This document shows positions 16,649 through 26,304 of a DNA stretch of 64,000 bases, piece by piece. The notes beneath the pieces were generated by a model. It was not told the DNA's origin, ran no database searches, and saw only the letters and a program-made list of their open reading frames with translations. This DNA is from Rhizobium sp. 11515TR (GTDB lineage: Bacteria > Pseudomonadota > Alphaproteobacteria > Rhizobiales > Rhizobiaceae): NCBI RefSeq assembly GCF_002277895.1, contig NZ_CP022998.1, positions 2,771,501 to 2,835,500 of the forward strand. The letters run 5' to 3'. The first letter of the stretch is position 1. Every line of letters starts with the position of its first letter. A program made the translations under genes and the position numbers.

Positions 16649-17425
16649 ATGCGGGAATATATGCGTGACATCGCGCGCGCCGTCGCTTTCTTGAGCCGCG
16701 TTCCCGTACCGTCGTCTTTCTTCGAAGGCCATGACGGCAAGCTCTCACGCGTTTCACGCGCTTTTCCCTTTGCTGGCCTGCTGATCGCCCTGCCCTCGGC
16801 GCTGACGTTCAGCGTGCTACTCGCCCTCAATGCCGATCCGTTGATGGCCGCATTGCTGGCGCTTGCCGTGCAGACGATCCTGACCGGCGCCCTCCATGAG
16901 GACGGGCTCAGCGACACGGCGGACGGATTGGGCGGCGGCAAGAACCGCGAGCGCGCGCTCGAAATCATGAAAGACAGCCGTATCGGCACGTATGGGGCCG
17001 CAGCGCTGATACTGTCGTTCGGATTGCGGGCGGCGGCACTCGCCGCCATCGCCCGGCATCTTCCGCCTGAGGACGCTGCTGTCGCAATCCTTGCCGCGGC
17101 CATCTTGAGCCGCGGTGCCATGGTCTGGCATTGGTACGCTCTCCCACCAGCAAAGCCGGATGGGACCGCGGCATCGGCAGGCAAGCCGGATGGCGACGCC
17201 ATGCAGCTGGCGTTGATTGCGACATTGGGCCTCGCGATACTGCTTGTCGGTCCCGCCATGGGCGTTCCGGCGTTGGTTGGCTGCCTTCTCACCACGAGCA
17301 TCGCGACATTTCTTGCCACAAGATATGTCCGCCAGAAATTGACCGGCCATACAGGCGATACGATCGGCGCGACCCAGCAGATTTGCGAGATCGCTTCCCT
17401 CTGTACCCTTGCCATGTGCATTTGA
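16649..17425 (+). CDS. cobS: Adenosylcobinamide-GDP ribazoletransferase (cobalamin synthase)
   Basis: This 258-residue integral membrane enzyme joins alpha-ribazole to adenosylcobinamide-GDP, the last step of nucleotide loop assembly (CobV in P. denitrificans). The N-terminus [15 protein letters not shown] and the catalytic-region motif [17 protein letters not shown] followed by RIGTYGA (residues 81-117) are diagnostic. Several hydrophobic helices follow. The start at 16649 ([10 protein letters not shown]) has GGGAGAGGAAG upstream; ATG at 16616 is possible but lies in the leader. It is divergent from cobT. Confidence 0.93.
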   Translation: MREYMRDIARAVAFLSRVPVPSSFFEGHDGKLSRVSRAFPFAGLLIALPSALTFSVLLALNADPLMAALLALAVQTILTGALHEDGLSDTADGLGGGKNRERALEIMKDSRIGTYGAAALILSFGLRAAALAAIARHLPPEDAAVAILAAAILSRGAMVWHWYALPPAKPDGTAASAGKPDGDAMQLALIATLGLAILLVGPAMGVPALVGCLLTTSIATFLATRYVRQKLTGHTGDTIGATQQICEIASLCTLAMCI

Positions 17426-17444
17426 AGCATCGATATATAATCTC

Positions 17445-17666
17445 ATGCTGACACCTTGCATCCTCGTCTGCTCCATCGACCAGAATACCGGCTATTGCTT
17501 CGGCTGCGGCCGCACATCGACCGAAATCGGCGCGTGGATGAACTATAGCGACGACGAACGCCGTCAGATCATGGAAATGCTTCCAGAGCGGCTGACCAAG
17601 GTCGAGCGCAAGCCGCGCCGGGAGACTCGCCGCCAAAGGATGGCACGGGAGCGCAGTGCCGTATGA
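17445..17666 (+). CDS. DUF1289 small Cys-rich protein
   Basis: This 73-residue protein matches the DUF1289 family, with the cysteine pattern PCILVCSIDQNTGYCFGCGR and the WMNYSDDERRQIMEMLPER segment. The four cysteines suggest metal binding; no function is established. The C-terminal 20 residues are very basic (KPRRETRRQRMARER). The start at 17445 is set by homology, since the in-frame extension lies in the cobS end. Its stop overlaps the ATG of the protease gene (ATGA), so the two are coupled. Confidence 0.88.
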   Translation: MLTPCILVCSIDQNTGYCFGCGRTSTEIGAWMNYSDDERRQIMEMLPERLTKVERKPRRETRRQRMARERSAV

Positions 17667-18364
17667 ACCGCCTGAACATCGTTCTCGCCATTCTCGGCAT
17701 CGGCCTCGCACTGCTCATCTTCAACAACAACACCGGCTCCACCTTCGGCATGCGCAACGACGACTTCGCGCGTGTCGTCTATCTCCTGCCGATCGCTCTG
17801 ATGATGAGTGCCGCGGTGTGGGCGAGCCGGCATACGGTCAGCCAGTCGATCCGCAATCTGCTGATCTGGTTCGTCATCATCATGGCGCTCGCGACCGCCT
17901 ATATCTATCGCTACGATGCCGAACAGGTTGGCAACCGCGTCTTCGCCGGCCTTATGCCCGGCCACGCCGTTGTCGTCACGACGAGCGAAGGAGGTCAGGA
18001 AGTCATCCTTCACAAACGCTCGAACGGGCATTTCGAAGCACAGGTCATGATCAATGGCCAGCCGATCGACATGCTGATCGACACCGGCGCCAGCATCATC
18101 GCCTTATCGCAGGAGGACGCCGAGCGCGTCGGCATCATTCCGGAAAACCTTACCTATTCACAGACGGTGTTGACCGCCAACGGCCGCGCCAGGGCGGCTC
18201 CGGTGGAACTTGGCTCTGTGGCGATCGGCCCGATCAAGCGCAGGGATGTCGAGGCGAGCGTGGCCGAAGCGGGCAAGCTCGATCAGAGCCTGCTCGGCAT
18301 GAGCTTTCTCGAAACCCTGGGGTCGATGCAGATGCAAACCGACGAGCTTAGGCTGCGCGACTGA
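17663..18364 (+). CDS. Membrane-anchored clan AA retropepsin-like aspartic protease
   Basis: This 233-residue protein has three N-terminal hydrophobic segments (residues 5-20, 39-55, 67-84) and then a retropepsin-like domain. The catalytic motif is MLIDTGASIIALSQ around residue 140, matching the DTGAS signature of the TIGR02281 family of membrane-linked aspartic proteases. Later QSLLGMSFLETLGSMQ corresponds to the second conserved strand. The domain probably faces the periplasm. Physiological substrates are unknown. It starts within the end of the DUF1289 gene, a pairing consistent with co-expression. Confidence 0.88.
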   Translation: MNRLNIVLAILGIGLALLIFNNNTGSTFGMRNDDFARVVYLLPIALMMSAAVWASRHTVSQSIRNLLIWFVIIMALATAYIYRYDAEQVGNRVFAGLMPGHAVVVTTSEGGQEVILHKRSNGHFEAQVMINGQPIDMLIDTGASIIALSQEDAERVGIIPENLTYSQTVLTANGRARAAPVELGSVAIGPIKRRDVEASVAEAGKLDQSLLGMSFLETLGSMQMQTDELRLRD

Positions 18365-18366
18365 TG

Positions 18367-18388
18367 AACCGAACGCGATAGTTCGGTT
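18367..18388 (+). terminator. Hairpin after the aspartic protease gene
   Basis: AACCGAAC and GTTCGGTT form a perfect 8-bp stem with a 6-base loop beginning 2 bases after the stop codon. There is no T run, so termination strength is uncertain. Confidence 0.45.
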
Positions 18389-18457
18389 GGGAGCGAAGTA
18401 TTCGCCAATCTCTTCACTCTATAAGACGGCATGTTCAAATCCTATAAGAGTGCCCCT

Positions 18458-19363
18458 ATGACGCCGGCAAGACCTAACCTGACGACCGAACTGCTTCTCC
18501 TCCTCGCCCTCGCCACCTGCTGGGGTGCCTCCTACACCTTCATCCGCATCGGCGTAGCAACCATCCCGCCGATCACGCTGATCGCCGCCCGCACGTTGAT
18601 CGCCGGCCTTGTTCTGCTTGCGATCATTCGCTGGCGTGGTCTGAACCTGCCGCGCGACACCGCGACCTGGAAGCGCTTCCTCATTCAGTGCTGCCTTAAC
18701 AGCGTCATACCCTTCACGCTGATCGCCTGGGCGGAACAGACCGTCGATGCCGGCCTTGCGACCATATTGAATTCCACGACACCGATTTTCGCCTTTCTGA
18801 TTGCCGCCTTCCTGTTGCGCAGCGAACCGCTGACGGGCCGCAAGCTTTTCGGCGTGATTGCCGGCATGGCCGGTATCTGCCTGATCATCGGCCTGGATGC
18901 GCTGCATGGAATGGGCCGCCAGCTGCTGCCGCAGATCGCCGTCGTCGCGGCATCGATCTGCTATGCCTCAGCGGCCCTCTTCGGCCGAAATTTCAAGGGG
19001 CTGGATCCGATGATGCCGGCAGCCGGCTCGCTGCTTTGCGGTGCCGCTCTCCTGATCCCGGCGAGCCTGATCGTCGAACATCCCTGGCAGATCGCACCAT
19101 CGACGGCTTCGATCCTGGCTCTGCTCGGCCTGTCGGTCGTCTCCACCGCGCTTGCCTTCAGCATCTATTTCCGGCTTATCCAGACCCTCGGCTCGGTCGG
19201 CACGACGGCACAAGCCTATCTGCGCGTCCCGATCGGCGTCACCATCGGCGTCATCTTCCTTGGCGAACCTCTGTCTCCGACCGCAGCCATAGGTCTTGTC
19301 TGTGTCGTAGCAGGCGTCATGGCCATGACCATCGCCCTACGCAAGCGGATCGCAGCCGGATGA
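18458..19363 (+). CDS. DMT-superfamily (EamA) transporter
   Basis: This protein of about 301 residues has ten predicted hydrophobic helices in two EamA repeats. The family starts are visible in TCWGASYTFIRIGVATIPPI and, in the second half, ASICYASAALFGRNFKGL. It ends LGEPLSPTAAIGLVCVVAGV, typical of the last two helices. Members export metabolites such as amino acids; the substrate here is unknown. ATG at 18458 is preferred (AAGAG upstream, MTPARPNL); an ATG at 18431 would add nine residues. Confidence 0.88.
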   Translation: MTPARPNLTTELLLLLALATCWGASYTFIRIGVATIPPITLIAARTLIAGLVLLAIIRWRGLNLPRDTATWKRFLIQCCLNSVIPFTLIAWAEQTVDAGLATILNSTTPIFAFLIAAFLLRSEPLTGRKLFGVIAGMAGICLIIGLDALHGMGRQLLPQIAVVAASICYASAALFGRNFKGLDPMMPAAGSLLCGAALLIPASLIVEHPWQIAPSTASILALLGLSVVSTALAFSIYFRLIQTLGSVGTTAQAYLRVPIGVTIGVIFLGEPLSPTAAIGLVCVVAGVMAMTIALRKRIAAG

Positions 19364-19393
19364 AATCGCCGTTCATTGGCCTGCATAGGATAA

Positions 19394-19918
19394 TCAGATC
19401 AGAACGGACAAGTCGTCCCATGCAAAAATGAAATTGTCGGAGCGCCAGACCGGACCCGGATCCGTGTACCGACCGATCAATTGCCCTCCGAGTGCACGAT
19501 AAAAGGCAATCGCCGATTCATTGCCGACGACCACACCAAGCGCCGCACCCGAATAGCCCATGGATAAAAGTTCCCGCGCCAATTCTCGCATCAGACGACG
19601 GCCAAGTCCCTGGCGTTTGATGGAAGCATCGATATAGAGCGACTTAATCTCGCCTCGCCCCTCGAATATGGCATCGGACGGCGCGTTGATCGCGCCGATA
19701 CCGACAAGCAGCCCGCCCTGCTCGGCCAAAAGCACGCGCTGATCCCTACGGGGATTTTCGAGTATATCCGCCCACCGCCGACGGCGGAAATCCTCGTCGA
19801 GAGCCTGATAAATTTCAGCAGACACCAGGTCGCGATAGGTGTCGCACCAGATCGCGCGATGAAGCCTCGCCATCTCGGCCACATCGTTGGCAAGAGCAGG
19901 CCTGATCGTAATTTCCAT
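19394..19918 (-). CDS. GNAT-family N-acetyltransferase
   Basis: This protein of about 174 residues has the GNAT fold: a start like ITIRPALANDVAEMARLHR, a core IKSLYIDASIKRQGLGRRLM with the acetyl-CoA pyrophosphate loop RQGLGR, and ALGVVVGNESAIAFYRALGG in the C-terminal part. The substrate is unknown. ATG at 19918 is used here. A GTG at 19924 would overlap the folC stop by 4 bases and is also plausible. It is the last gene after folC. Confidence 0.85.
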   Translation of the reverse strand: MEITIRPALANDVAEMARLHRAIWCDTYRDLVSAEIYQALDEDFRRRRWADILENPRRDQRVLLAEQGGLLVGIGAINAPSDAIFEGRGEIKSLYIDASIKRQGLGRRLMRELARELLSMGYSGAALGVVVGNESAIAFYRALGGQLIGRYTDPGPVWRSDNFIFAWDDLSVLI

Positions 19919-19920
19919 CG

Positions 19921-21252
19921 TCACCCTACACGCCCCTGGACAGTGCCGCGCAGAGCGCCGACAAGATAGAGCGAGCCCGTCACAAGGATCCAGCCGCCCA
20001 CCTCCTCAGCTTTCGCGACGGCATGATGAAGCGCTTTCTGCGGATTGGGCTCGGCTTCGCAGGCCATACCCATCGAGATCGCTAATGCCTCCAGCTCCGT
20101 CGCCGCATGGGCTCGACCCGATCCTGACGCCTCCGTAAAGACCGTATGCGCCGCATATCGCGAGAGCACGTTCAAGAAGCCAGGTGCATCCTTGTCGGAT
20201 GCAAGTGCGACGACGGCGATGCAATCGCCGCTGATATTGGACGAGCGTGTGATATCGCGCAGGACAGCCTCGATGTTGAACGGCACATGCGCACCATCCA
20301 TGATGACGGGCAAACTCTGTCGCCCGCCTCGCAGCGTGGGTGGTAGGGCAAGCTCGAAGCGCTCCATCCTCCCCGGCAGCCGCGCCTTGTCGATAACGGC
20401 CGGTTCGAGCAGCCATGCGCCAACCGGCTGCCCCTTTTCGCTCGCCGTCTGCATGCTCTCGCCTTGTCGTCCCAGATGATCGAACACAAGTCCGACCAGC
20501 GAGATATTCGTCTCGGCAATCGTCGCATCTTCGGGAAGATCGGTTCGCAGGACCGGGCAGCCAAGCTCATCGGCACGCTGCTGCAACACCTTTCCCGCGG
20601 CATCGTCAACGGCAAGTGTGGTGGCAAGCATCGCCCCCGGCTTCAATATACCAACCTTCTCCCGCGCGATCACCTCGCGCGTGCTTCCAAGAATTTCCGT
20701 ATGCTCAAGGCCGATATTGGTCACGATCGCGACTTCGCCGAAGACCACATTCGTTGAATCCAGTCTGCCGCCCAGCCCGACCTCGACCACGACCCAATCC
20801 AAACCGGCATCCCTGAAGGCGACGAAAGCAGCAGCCGTGATCACATCGAACCAGGTAGCATCTTCACCGGCGGTGGCTGCCTGCTTGGCACTCTCGTAGC
20901 CATCCAGAACCTGCATGATCGCTGACGCCAGGACATCATCTTCGACTTCCTGGCCAAGAATGCTGACGCGCTCGTTTACCCGGTCGACATGCGGTGATGC
21001 GTAGCGACCGACGCGCCAGCCGGCCCGCAGTAATCCCGCTTCGAGGAGCGCCGAGACCGATCCCTTGCCCTTGGTGCCGGCAACGTGGATGGCGCGAAAG
21101 CTGCGATGCGGATTGCCCAGGCGCTGCATGAGGTCGAGCATCGGCTCAAGACCGACCCGCATCTCCCCGCGCGGCTTGCGCTCCCAGTTGGTCAGTTGAT
21201 CGAGCCGGGAAAGTGCCTGGGGCAGCGAAGGATTGAGATGAGCCTGCGACAT
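19921..21252 (-). CDS. folC: Bifunctional folylpolyglutamate synthase/dihydrofolate synthase
   Basis: This 443-residue cytoplasmic enzyme adds glutamate to dihydropteroate and to folates. The ATP-binding motif AIHVAGTKGKGSVSALLE (from residue 55) and the Mur-ligase-like central region (FDVITAAAFVAFRDAGLDWV, VEVGLGGRLDSTNV) are diagnostic. GLEHTEILG and VIMDGAHVPFNIEAV mark the later conserved parts. The start at 21252 is set by GGAAAG upstream and family length. It is followed immediately by a GNAT gene and preceded by the ABC-2 exporter. Confidence 0.94.
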   Translation of the reverse strand: MSQAHLNPSLPQALSRLDQLTNWERKPRGEMRVGLEPMLDLMQRLGNPHRSFRAIHVAGTKGKGSVSALLEAGLLRAGWRVGRYASPHVDRVNERVSILGQEVEDDVLASAIMQVLDGYESAKQAATAGEDATWFDVITAAAFVAFRDAGLDWVVVEVGLGGRLDSTNVVFGEVAIVTNIGLEHTEILGSTREVIAREKVGILKPGAMLATTLAVDDAAGKVLQQRADELGCPVLRTDLPEDATIAETNISLVGLVFDHLGRQGESMQTASEKGQPVGAWLLEPAVIDKARLPGRMERFELALPPTLRGGRQSLPVIMDGAHVPFNIEAVLRDITRSSNISGDCIAVVALASDKDAPGFLNVLSRYAAHTVFTEASGSGRAHAATELEALAISMGMACEAEPNPQKALHHAVAKAEEVGGWILVTGSLYLVGALRGTVQGRVG

Positions 21253-21329
21253 TGAATGCTTTCCTGGACCATTTTGTTGCGGCTGCAAAAGCCGCAGGCT
21301 TTCTTAAGCCTACAAGTCAGGCATCGCCA

Positions 21330-22087
21330 TCAATTTCTCAAGCGATAGCCGGTTCGGAAAATCCATCCCAGGATGATCAGACAGATGACGAGAAAGAGCG
21401 TGATCATGGCAAGGCTCAAGCCCGGATTGACATCTGCGATGCCGTAGAAGCTCCAGCGAAAGCCGCTGACCAGATAGAGGACCGGGTTGAGATGGCTGAC
21501 CGCCTGCCAGAAGGGCGGCAGCATGTTGATCGAATAGAAGCTGCCGCCAAGGAAGGTCAGCGGCGGCACGACCAGCATCGGGATAAGGTTCAGCTGCTCG
21601 AAATTTCCGGCCCAGATGCCGATCATGAAGCCGAACAGGCTGAAGGTGACCGCCGTCAGCACGAAGAACAGGATCATCATGAGGGGATGCTCGATCCTGA
21701 TATCGACAAAAAAGCTCGCCGTTGCGAGGATGATCAGACCGATCAGCATCCCCTTGGTCGCCGCCGCGCCCACATAACCGAGCACGATTTCGGTCATGGC
21801 GACAGGCGCCGACAGCACCTCGTAGATGGTACCGGTGAATTTGGGGAAGTAGATGCCGAAGGAACCGTTGCTGATGCACTGCCCAAGCAAGGTCAGCATG
21901 ATCAGGCCGGGCGTAATGAACGCCCCGTAGGAAACACCCTCGACCAGATTGATGCGCGAACCGATCGCGGCACCGAAGACAATGAAATACAGCGACGTGG
22001 AAATGACCGGCGAAACGACGCTCTGCAGCAGAGTGCGGCGCGTGCGGGCCATTTCGAACGAATAGATAGACTTGATCGCTTCGAAGT

Positions 22088-22091
<4 letters not shown>
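21330..22091 (-). CDS. ABC-2 type exporter permease
   Basis: This 253-residue membrane protein is an ABC-2 permease with about six helices. The start [19 protein letters not shown] is the typical cytoplasmic amphipathic leader, and the family signature [18 protein letters not shown] lies near residue 180. The ATG overlaps the ATPase gene stop by 4 bases, so the two encode one exporter. Substrate unknown; NodJ-like and drug or polysaccharide exporters share this architecture. Confidence 0.9.
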
Positions 22092-23014
<923 letters not shown>

Positions 23015-23400
23015 AGTCAGGCAAAGTCCGGCTTTTGTGATGAATTTCGCGGCGTTTGCCCGCTATATAGCCGGTCTTGGGCTTTTACCACCCCACGGTA
23101 GTGAAACACAGCGTTCGTCTAAGCGGAATAAGCTGTCATCAAATCGTGACCTTCGTCGGGCATATAGCTCCTTAGGTGAGCAACGTTTGTCGCAACTCCG
23201 CCCAACGCCTCTTGGCGACACCGTCAGCGCCTGTTGTATTGGCCGATTTATTGCCTTCGCATTCATATTGCGTGCATCATCATTGCAACATGAAGTTCTT
23301 TTCTGGGGCTGGCAAGGATTCCCCGTCGTTGCCATGCTCCGCTCAAGCCGGCTCAGCCGGCTTTTTTCTTTTTGCCAGCTTACGATCTGGAAAACGACCG
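23015..23400. other. Intergenic region that may hold a small RNA gene on the plus strand
   Basis: These 386 bases carry no supported protein gene. Near the right end lies a strong plus-strand intrinsic terminator (23346-23367), yet no plus-strand gene precedes it: the ATPase gene at 22088-23014 runs the other way. A transcript starting somewhere in this gap and ending at the terminator would be a small RNA. No known RNA family was recognised. Confidence 0.4.
23346..23367 (+). terminator. Strong rho-independent terminator with no obvious upstream gene
   Basis: AGCCGGC and GCCGGCT form a perfect 7-bp stem with a TCA loop, followed by six Ts, a C, and more Ts. Orientation is plus strand. Read on the minus strand there is no T run, so it does not serve the minus-strand gene ending at 23401. 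Confidence 0.75.
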
Positions 23401-23655
23401 CTACCAGTTGCCGTTGACGCCGCAACCGGCGGGCGGCAGCGTCTTGTGCTCGAAGCGTGCCTTCAGCATCGCGCAACCCCTATCGCGAATGGGTCCGGGC
23501 ATCATGGAGTTGAGACCGATGCCCACTTCATCGAACGGATCGTCGGCATAGGCGACATAAGCGTACCAGCGGCCGCCGATGACGATGATGATGGCAATCA
23601 GTGCAGCAAGGAGCGCCCTTCCCAGGCTTTTCTTTCGTCTTCGTACGTCTTCCAT
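23401..23655 (-). CDS. Small single-pass membrane protein of unknown function
   Basis: This 84-residue protein starts MEDVRRRKKSLGRALLAAL, a basic cytoplasmic end followed by one hydrophobic helix (RALLAALIAIIIVIGGRWY). The outer part (DDPFDEVGIGLNSMMPGP and a C-terminal pair of cysteines in RGCAMLKARFE and AGCGVNG) probably lies in the periplasm. A GAGAGGGG ribosome site supports the start at 23655. The family is not recognised. It lies downstream of the extensin-like gene on the same strand. Confidence 0.6.
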   Translation of the reverse strand: MEDVRRRKKSLGRALLAALIAIIIVIGGRWYAYVAYADDPFDEVGIGLNSMMPGPIRDRGCAMLKARFEHKTLPPAGCGVNGNW

Positions 23656-23761
23656 GAACCCCTCTCTAGCAACCAGAGCGCGCAATTGAGCGCGATTCCG
23701 TCGAAAGGTAAATCAGCTTTCCCGTTTGACAAGTGTAGATGCTATTCCGGCAAAGGGCCAA

Positions 23762-24955
23762 TCAAAGGCTGCAATAGCGCCGGCCGCCCTTTCGGTCCCT
23801 GAGGTCGAAATGAAAGTGGTTCCAGTGCTCCGGATTGCTGCCCGGGCCAAGCACGGTATCGAAATAGCGGCAGCTGTCGCTGCGTACCGCCTTGAGCAAC
23901 CGCCCTTCCCGAAAGGAAAACAAGCCCTTCTTCCGCACGTCGATCACATGGCCGTTCTTCAGGATGAAGGTGCCGACATCGATCGCGTTGCCATGCGCAT
24001 GTTCCGACATCGGATTATAGCGTTGCCGGCTATTGTTCATCCGCCGGCAGGAATAGCCGCCGAGCGGCACGATCGTGCCGATGCCGGTCCAGTAGCGCGT
24101 ACGTGCGGCTGGAGCGAGTTCGTTCTTCACCCATTTGGCGAAGGCGAGCGTCACCTGGCAATTCAAGGTCACAGCCGGTCGGACCGCGATATTGCCGGAA
24201 AGGCCGCTCAGCGAAATCGGATAGGGAACCTGGCAGGAAGGGCCGTTCGAGATCGCCGGCTTGTCGGTATAGACGACACCCATGCGCTGCAATTCCTGGC
24301 GGCAGGCAATTTCCGAAGGCGGCATCATGCCCGGTGTCGATTGCGGCGCTTCGAACTGCTGATTGAGACGCGGTATCGGATTTTCGACCCGCGGCAACAT
24401 CGCGACCTGCGTTCCTAGCTGCTGCCTCGGTATCTGCGACTGCCTGATTTCCGATTGGGCGGCCGACCGCTGAAGGGTCGAGCGGTTGGTCTGTACGGGC
24501 GCATCGGTGCCGATGCCGTCGACCACTGGCTGGTCGGACTGACCTTCGGCGATGTTCTGCTGTTCCTCCTGCGCCAACCCTACAACCGAAGCGGATTGCG
24601 CCTCTTCGCTCGGCCCGACGCCAAGCTCGGCATCCATGTTGACGCCCTGAGAGGGGATATCCGACTGCTGCGCTAAGCCGGCTTCGACGTCCGTCGTGGT
24701 CACGGCTTCGCCGGTTCCGCTGGAACGAACGGGACCGCCGCTTTTGTAATTGCTCGATGCGGAAACGACGGGATCCTGCACCCCCTGATAGGCAAATTGG
24801 CGCTGCGGCACGCTGCGATGGGGCTTGATGGAACCGACGCGCGAGGAACTGTCGATGCCAGAAGGCGGCACGAGGCTATCTGCCGTACAGGCGACCAGCG
24901 CAGACGACAACAGCAATGGCAGCGCGACCCGCCGTAGAATGGGTAAAATGGTCAT
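23762..24955 (-). CDS. Extensin-like C-terminal domain lipoprotein
   Basis: This 397-residue protein has a lipoprotein-type leader (LPLLLSSALVACTADS) with a plausible lipobox cysteine. A long low-complexity Ser/Gln-rich region follows (about 20-240), then an extensin-like C-terminal domain: IACRQELQRMGVVYTDKP, SCQVPYPISLSGLSG, and the histidine motif SEHAHGNAIDVGTFIL. The last part (RSDSCRYFDTVLGPG and NPEHWNHFHFDL) resembles D,D-peptidase-like zinc sites, so cell wall binding or hydrolysis is likely but not proven. The start at 24955 is set by AGGAGT. Confidence 0.85.
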   Translation of the reverse strand: MTILPILRRVALPLLLSSALVACTADSLVPPSGIDSSSRVGSIKPHRSVPQRQFAYQGVQDPVVSASSNYKSGGPVRSSGTGEAVTTTDVEAGLAQQSDIPSQGVNMDAELGVGPSEEAQSASVVGLAQEEQQNIAEGQSDQPVVDGIGTDAPVQTNRSTLQRSAAQSEIRQSQIPRQQLGTQVAMLPRVENPIPRLNQQFEAPQSTPGMMPPSEIACRQELQRMGVVYTDKPAISNGPSCQVPYPISLSGLSGNIAVRPAVTLNCQVTLAFAKWVKNELAPAARTRYWTGIGTIVPLGGYSCRRMNNSRQRYNPMSEHAHGNAIDVGTFILKNGHVIDVRKKGLFSFREGRLLKAVRSDSCRYFDTVLGPGSNPEHWNHFHFDLRDRKGGRRYCSL

Positions 24956-25197
24956 ACTCCTGATCCGCTGCCCCAGCCACGGTCGGTAACGACTACAAAT
25001 CCTAAAAGGGAAGGGTGAACGAAAGCTTACCGCAGGGAATCTCGTTGCTTCACACCGGCACCATGTCGCCCCGGAATGGCTTGATGCAACGCACGCGACC
25101 CACAGGAGTCCTCCATGGAAATGCCAGCATGGCTTTTCCATCGCGGCAGGATTGCATAGGCTGATTGTCGGAATCGACCGTGAACAGGAGCAGAAGA

Positions 25198-25587
25198 ATG
25201 AATGACAGCGTCAAACCGAGAGGCGAGCTGACATTGCGCACGCTTGCTATGCCCGCCGACGCCAATCCTGCCGGCGATATTTTCGGCGGCTGGGTCATGG
25301 CGCAGATGGACTTGGCAAGCGGCATCCGCGCCGCCGAACGCGCGCGCGGCCGCGTGGTCACGGCGGCGGTCAAGGAGATGGCCTTCGAACTGCCGGTCAA
25401 GATCGGCGACACACTGAGCGTCTTCACCGATGTCGAACGCGTCGGCCGTACCTCGATCACGCTGAGCGTCGAAGCATGGGCGCACCGCGCCCGTTACAAC
25501 AGCCTGGAGAAGGTTACGGCTGCGACCTTCATCATGGTCGCGCTCGATGAAAACGGCTTGCCGAAGGCTGTACCAGAGGAGATCTGA
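25198..25587 (+). CDS. Acyl-CoA thioesterase, YciA-like hotdog fold
   Basis: This 129-residue protein is a short hotdog-fold acyl-CoA hydrolase. Family motifs are LRTLAMPADANPAGDIFGGW with the catalytic-region GDIFGGWVMAQMDLASGI, and VTAAVKEMAFELPVKIGDTL. Such enzymes release CoA from acyl-CoAs in the cytoplasm. AGGAGCAGAAG precedes the ATG at 25198. The following membrane protein gene starts 4 bases after its stop, so they may be one transcript. Confidence 0.9.
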   Translation: MNDSVKPRGELTLRTLAMPADANPAGDIFGGWVMAQMDLASGIRAAERARGRVVTAAVKEMAFELPVKIGDTLSVFTDVERVGRTSITLSVEAWAHRARYNSLEKVTAATFIMVALDENGLPKAVPEEI

Positions 25588-25591
25588 CGCG

Positions 25592-26182
25592 ATGGGTTCC
25601 GCACACGCACCGGAAGTCTACGTCTATATCAGGACGGTCATGAGCATGGTGATTGGCCTTTCGCTCGCCCAACTTCTGACCCGGCTTGCCGGTTTCGTGC
25701 AGGCGCCGGGCAAGAACAAGATCTACCTCGTCCATATCGGCTGGGTATTGTCCATGTTCCTCTTCATCATCCATTTCTGGTGGTGGGAATATCGGCTGCA
25801 ATCCGTCGCGCAGATCAATTTCGGCGTCTATCTCTTTCTCATCTGTTTCTGCTGCCTCTTCTATTTCCTCTGCGTATTGCTCAATCCACCCTCGGTCGAG
25901 GATTACGGCGGCTTCGAGGAATATTTCATCTCCCGCAGGCGTTGGTTTTTCGGCCTGCTTGCCGTGACCTACGCCGTCGACCTCATCGACACATTGCTGA
26001 AGGGTGAAGCCTATTTCCAGTCGCTCGGCTGGGAATATCCAATACGCAATGTCGTCTATGTCATCCTGTGTGTCATTGCAGCGATCACGGCCAACCGGCG
26101 CTTCCAGGCCGCGTTCGTGACGGTCGGGCTGATCTACCAGATCACATGGATATTCCGCCTCTACGACGTGCTTCCGGTATAG
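25592..26182 (+). CDS. Multi-pass membrane protein of unknown function
   Basis: This 196-residue protein has about five hydrophobic helices (near residues 17-33, 45-63, 75-95, 115-132, 147-163 and a last one near 170-185). Aromatic residues are frequent (IIHFWWWEYRLQ). No enzymatic motif is visible. AGAGGAGAT precedes ATG 25592, which is preferred over an earlier in-frame ATG inside the thioesterase gene. It is probably co-transcribed with the thioesterase. The family was not recognised. Confidence 0.75.
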   Translation: MGSAHAPEVYVYIRTVMSMVIGLSLAQLLTRLAGFVQAPGKNKIYLVHIGWVLSMFLFIIHFWWWEYRLQSVAQINFGVYLFLICFCCLFYFLCVLLNPPSVEDYGGFEEYFISRRRWFFGLLAVTYAVDLIDTLLKGEAYFQSLGWEYPIRNVVYVILCVIAAITANRRFQAAFVTVGLIYQITWIFRLYDVLPV

Positions 26183-26304
26183 CGGTCGCATCCGTCATGG
26201 GGCACTAAATCCACTGCTATCTCGGTTCCGACGATCCTTGACCAAGACATCGCCATATTGTTCAGATCGATTACGACCTGGGACGCAGGTGGGAGACTTA
26301 AGCC

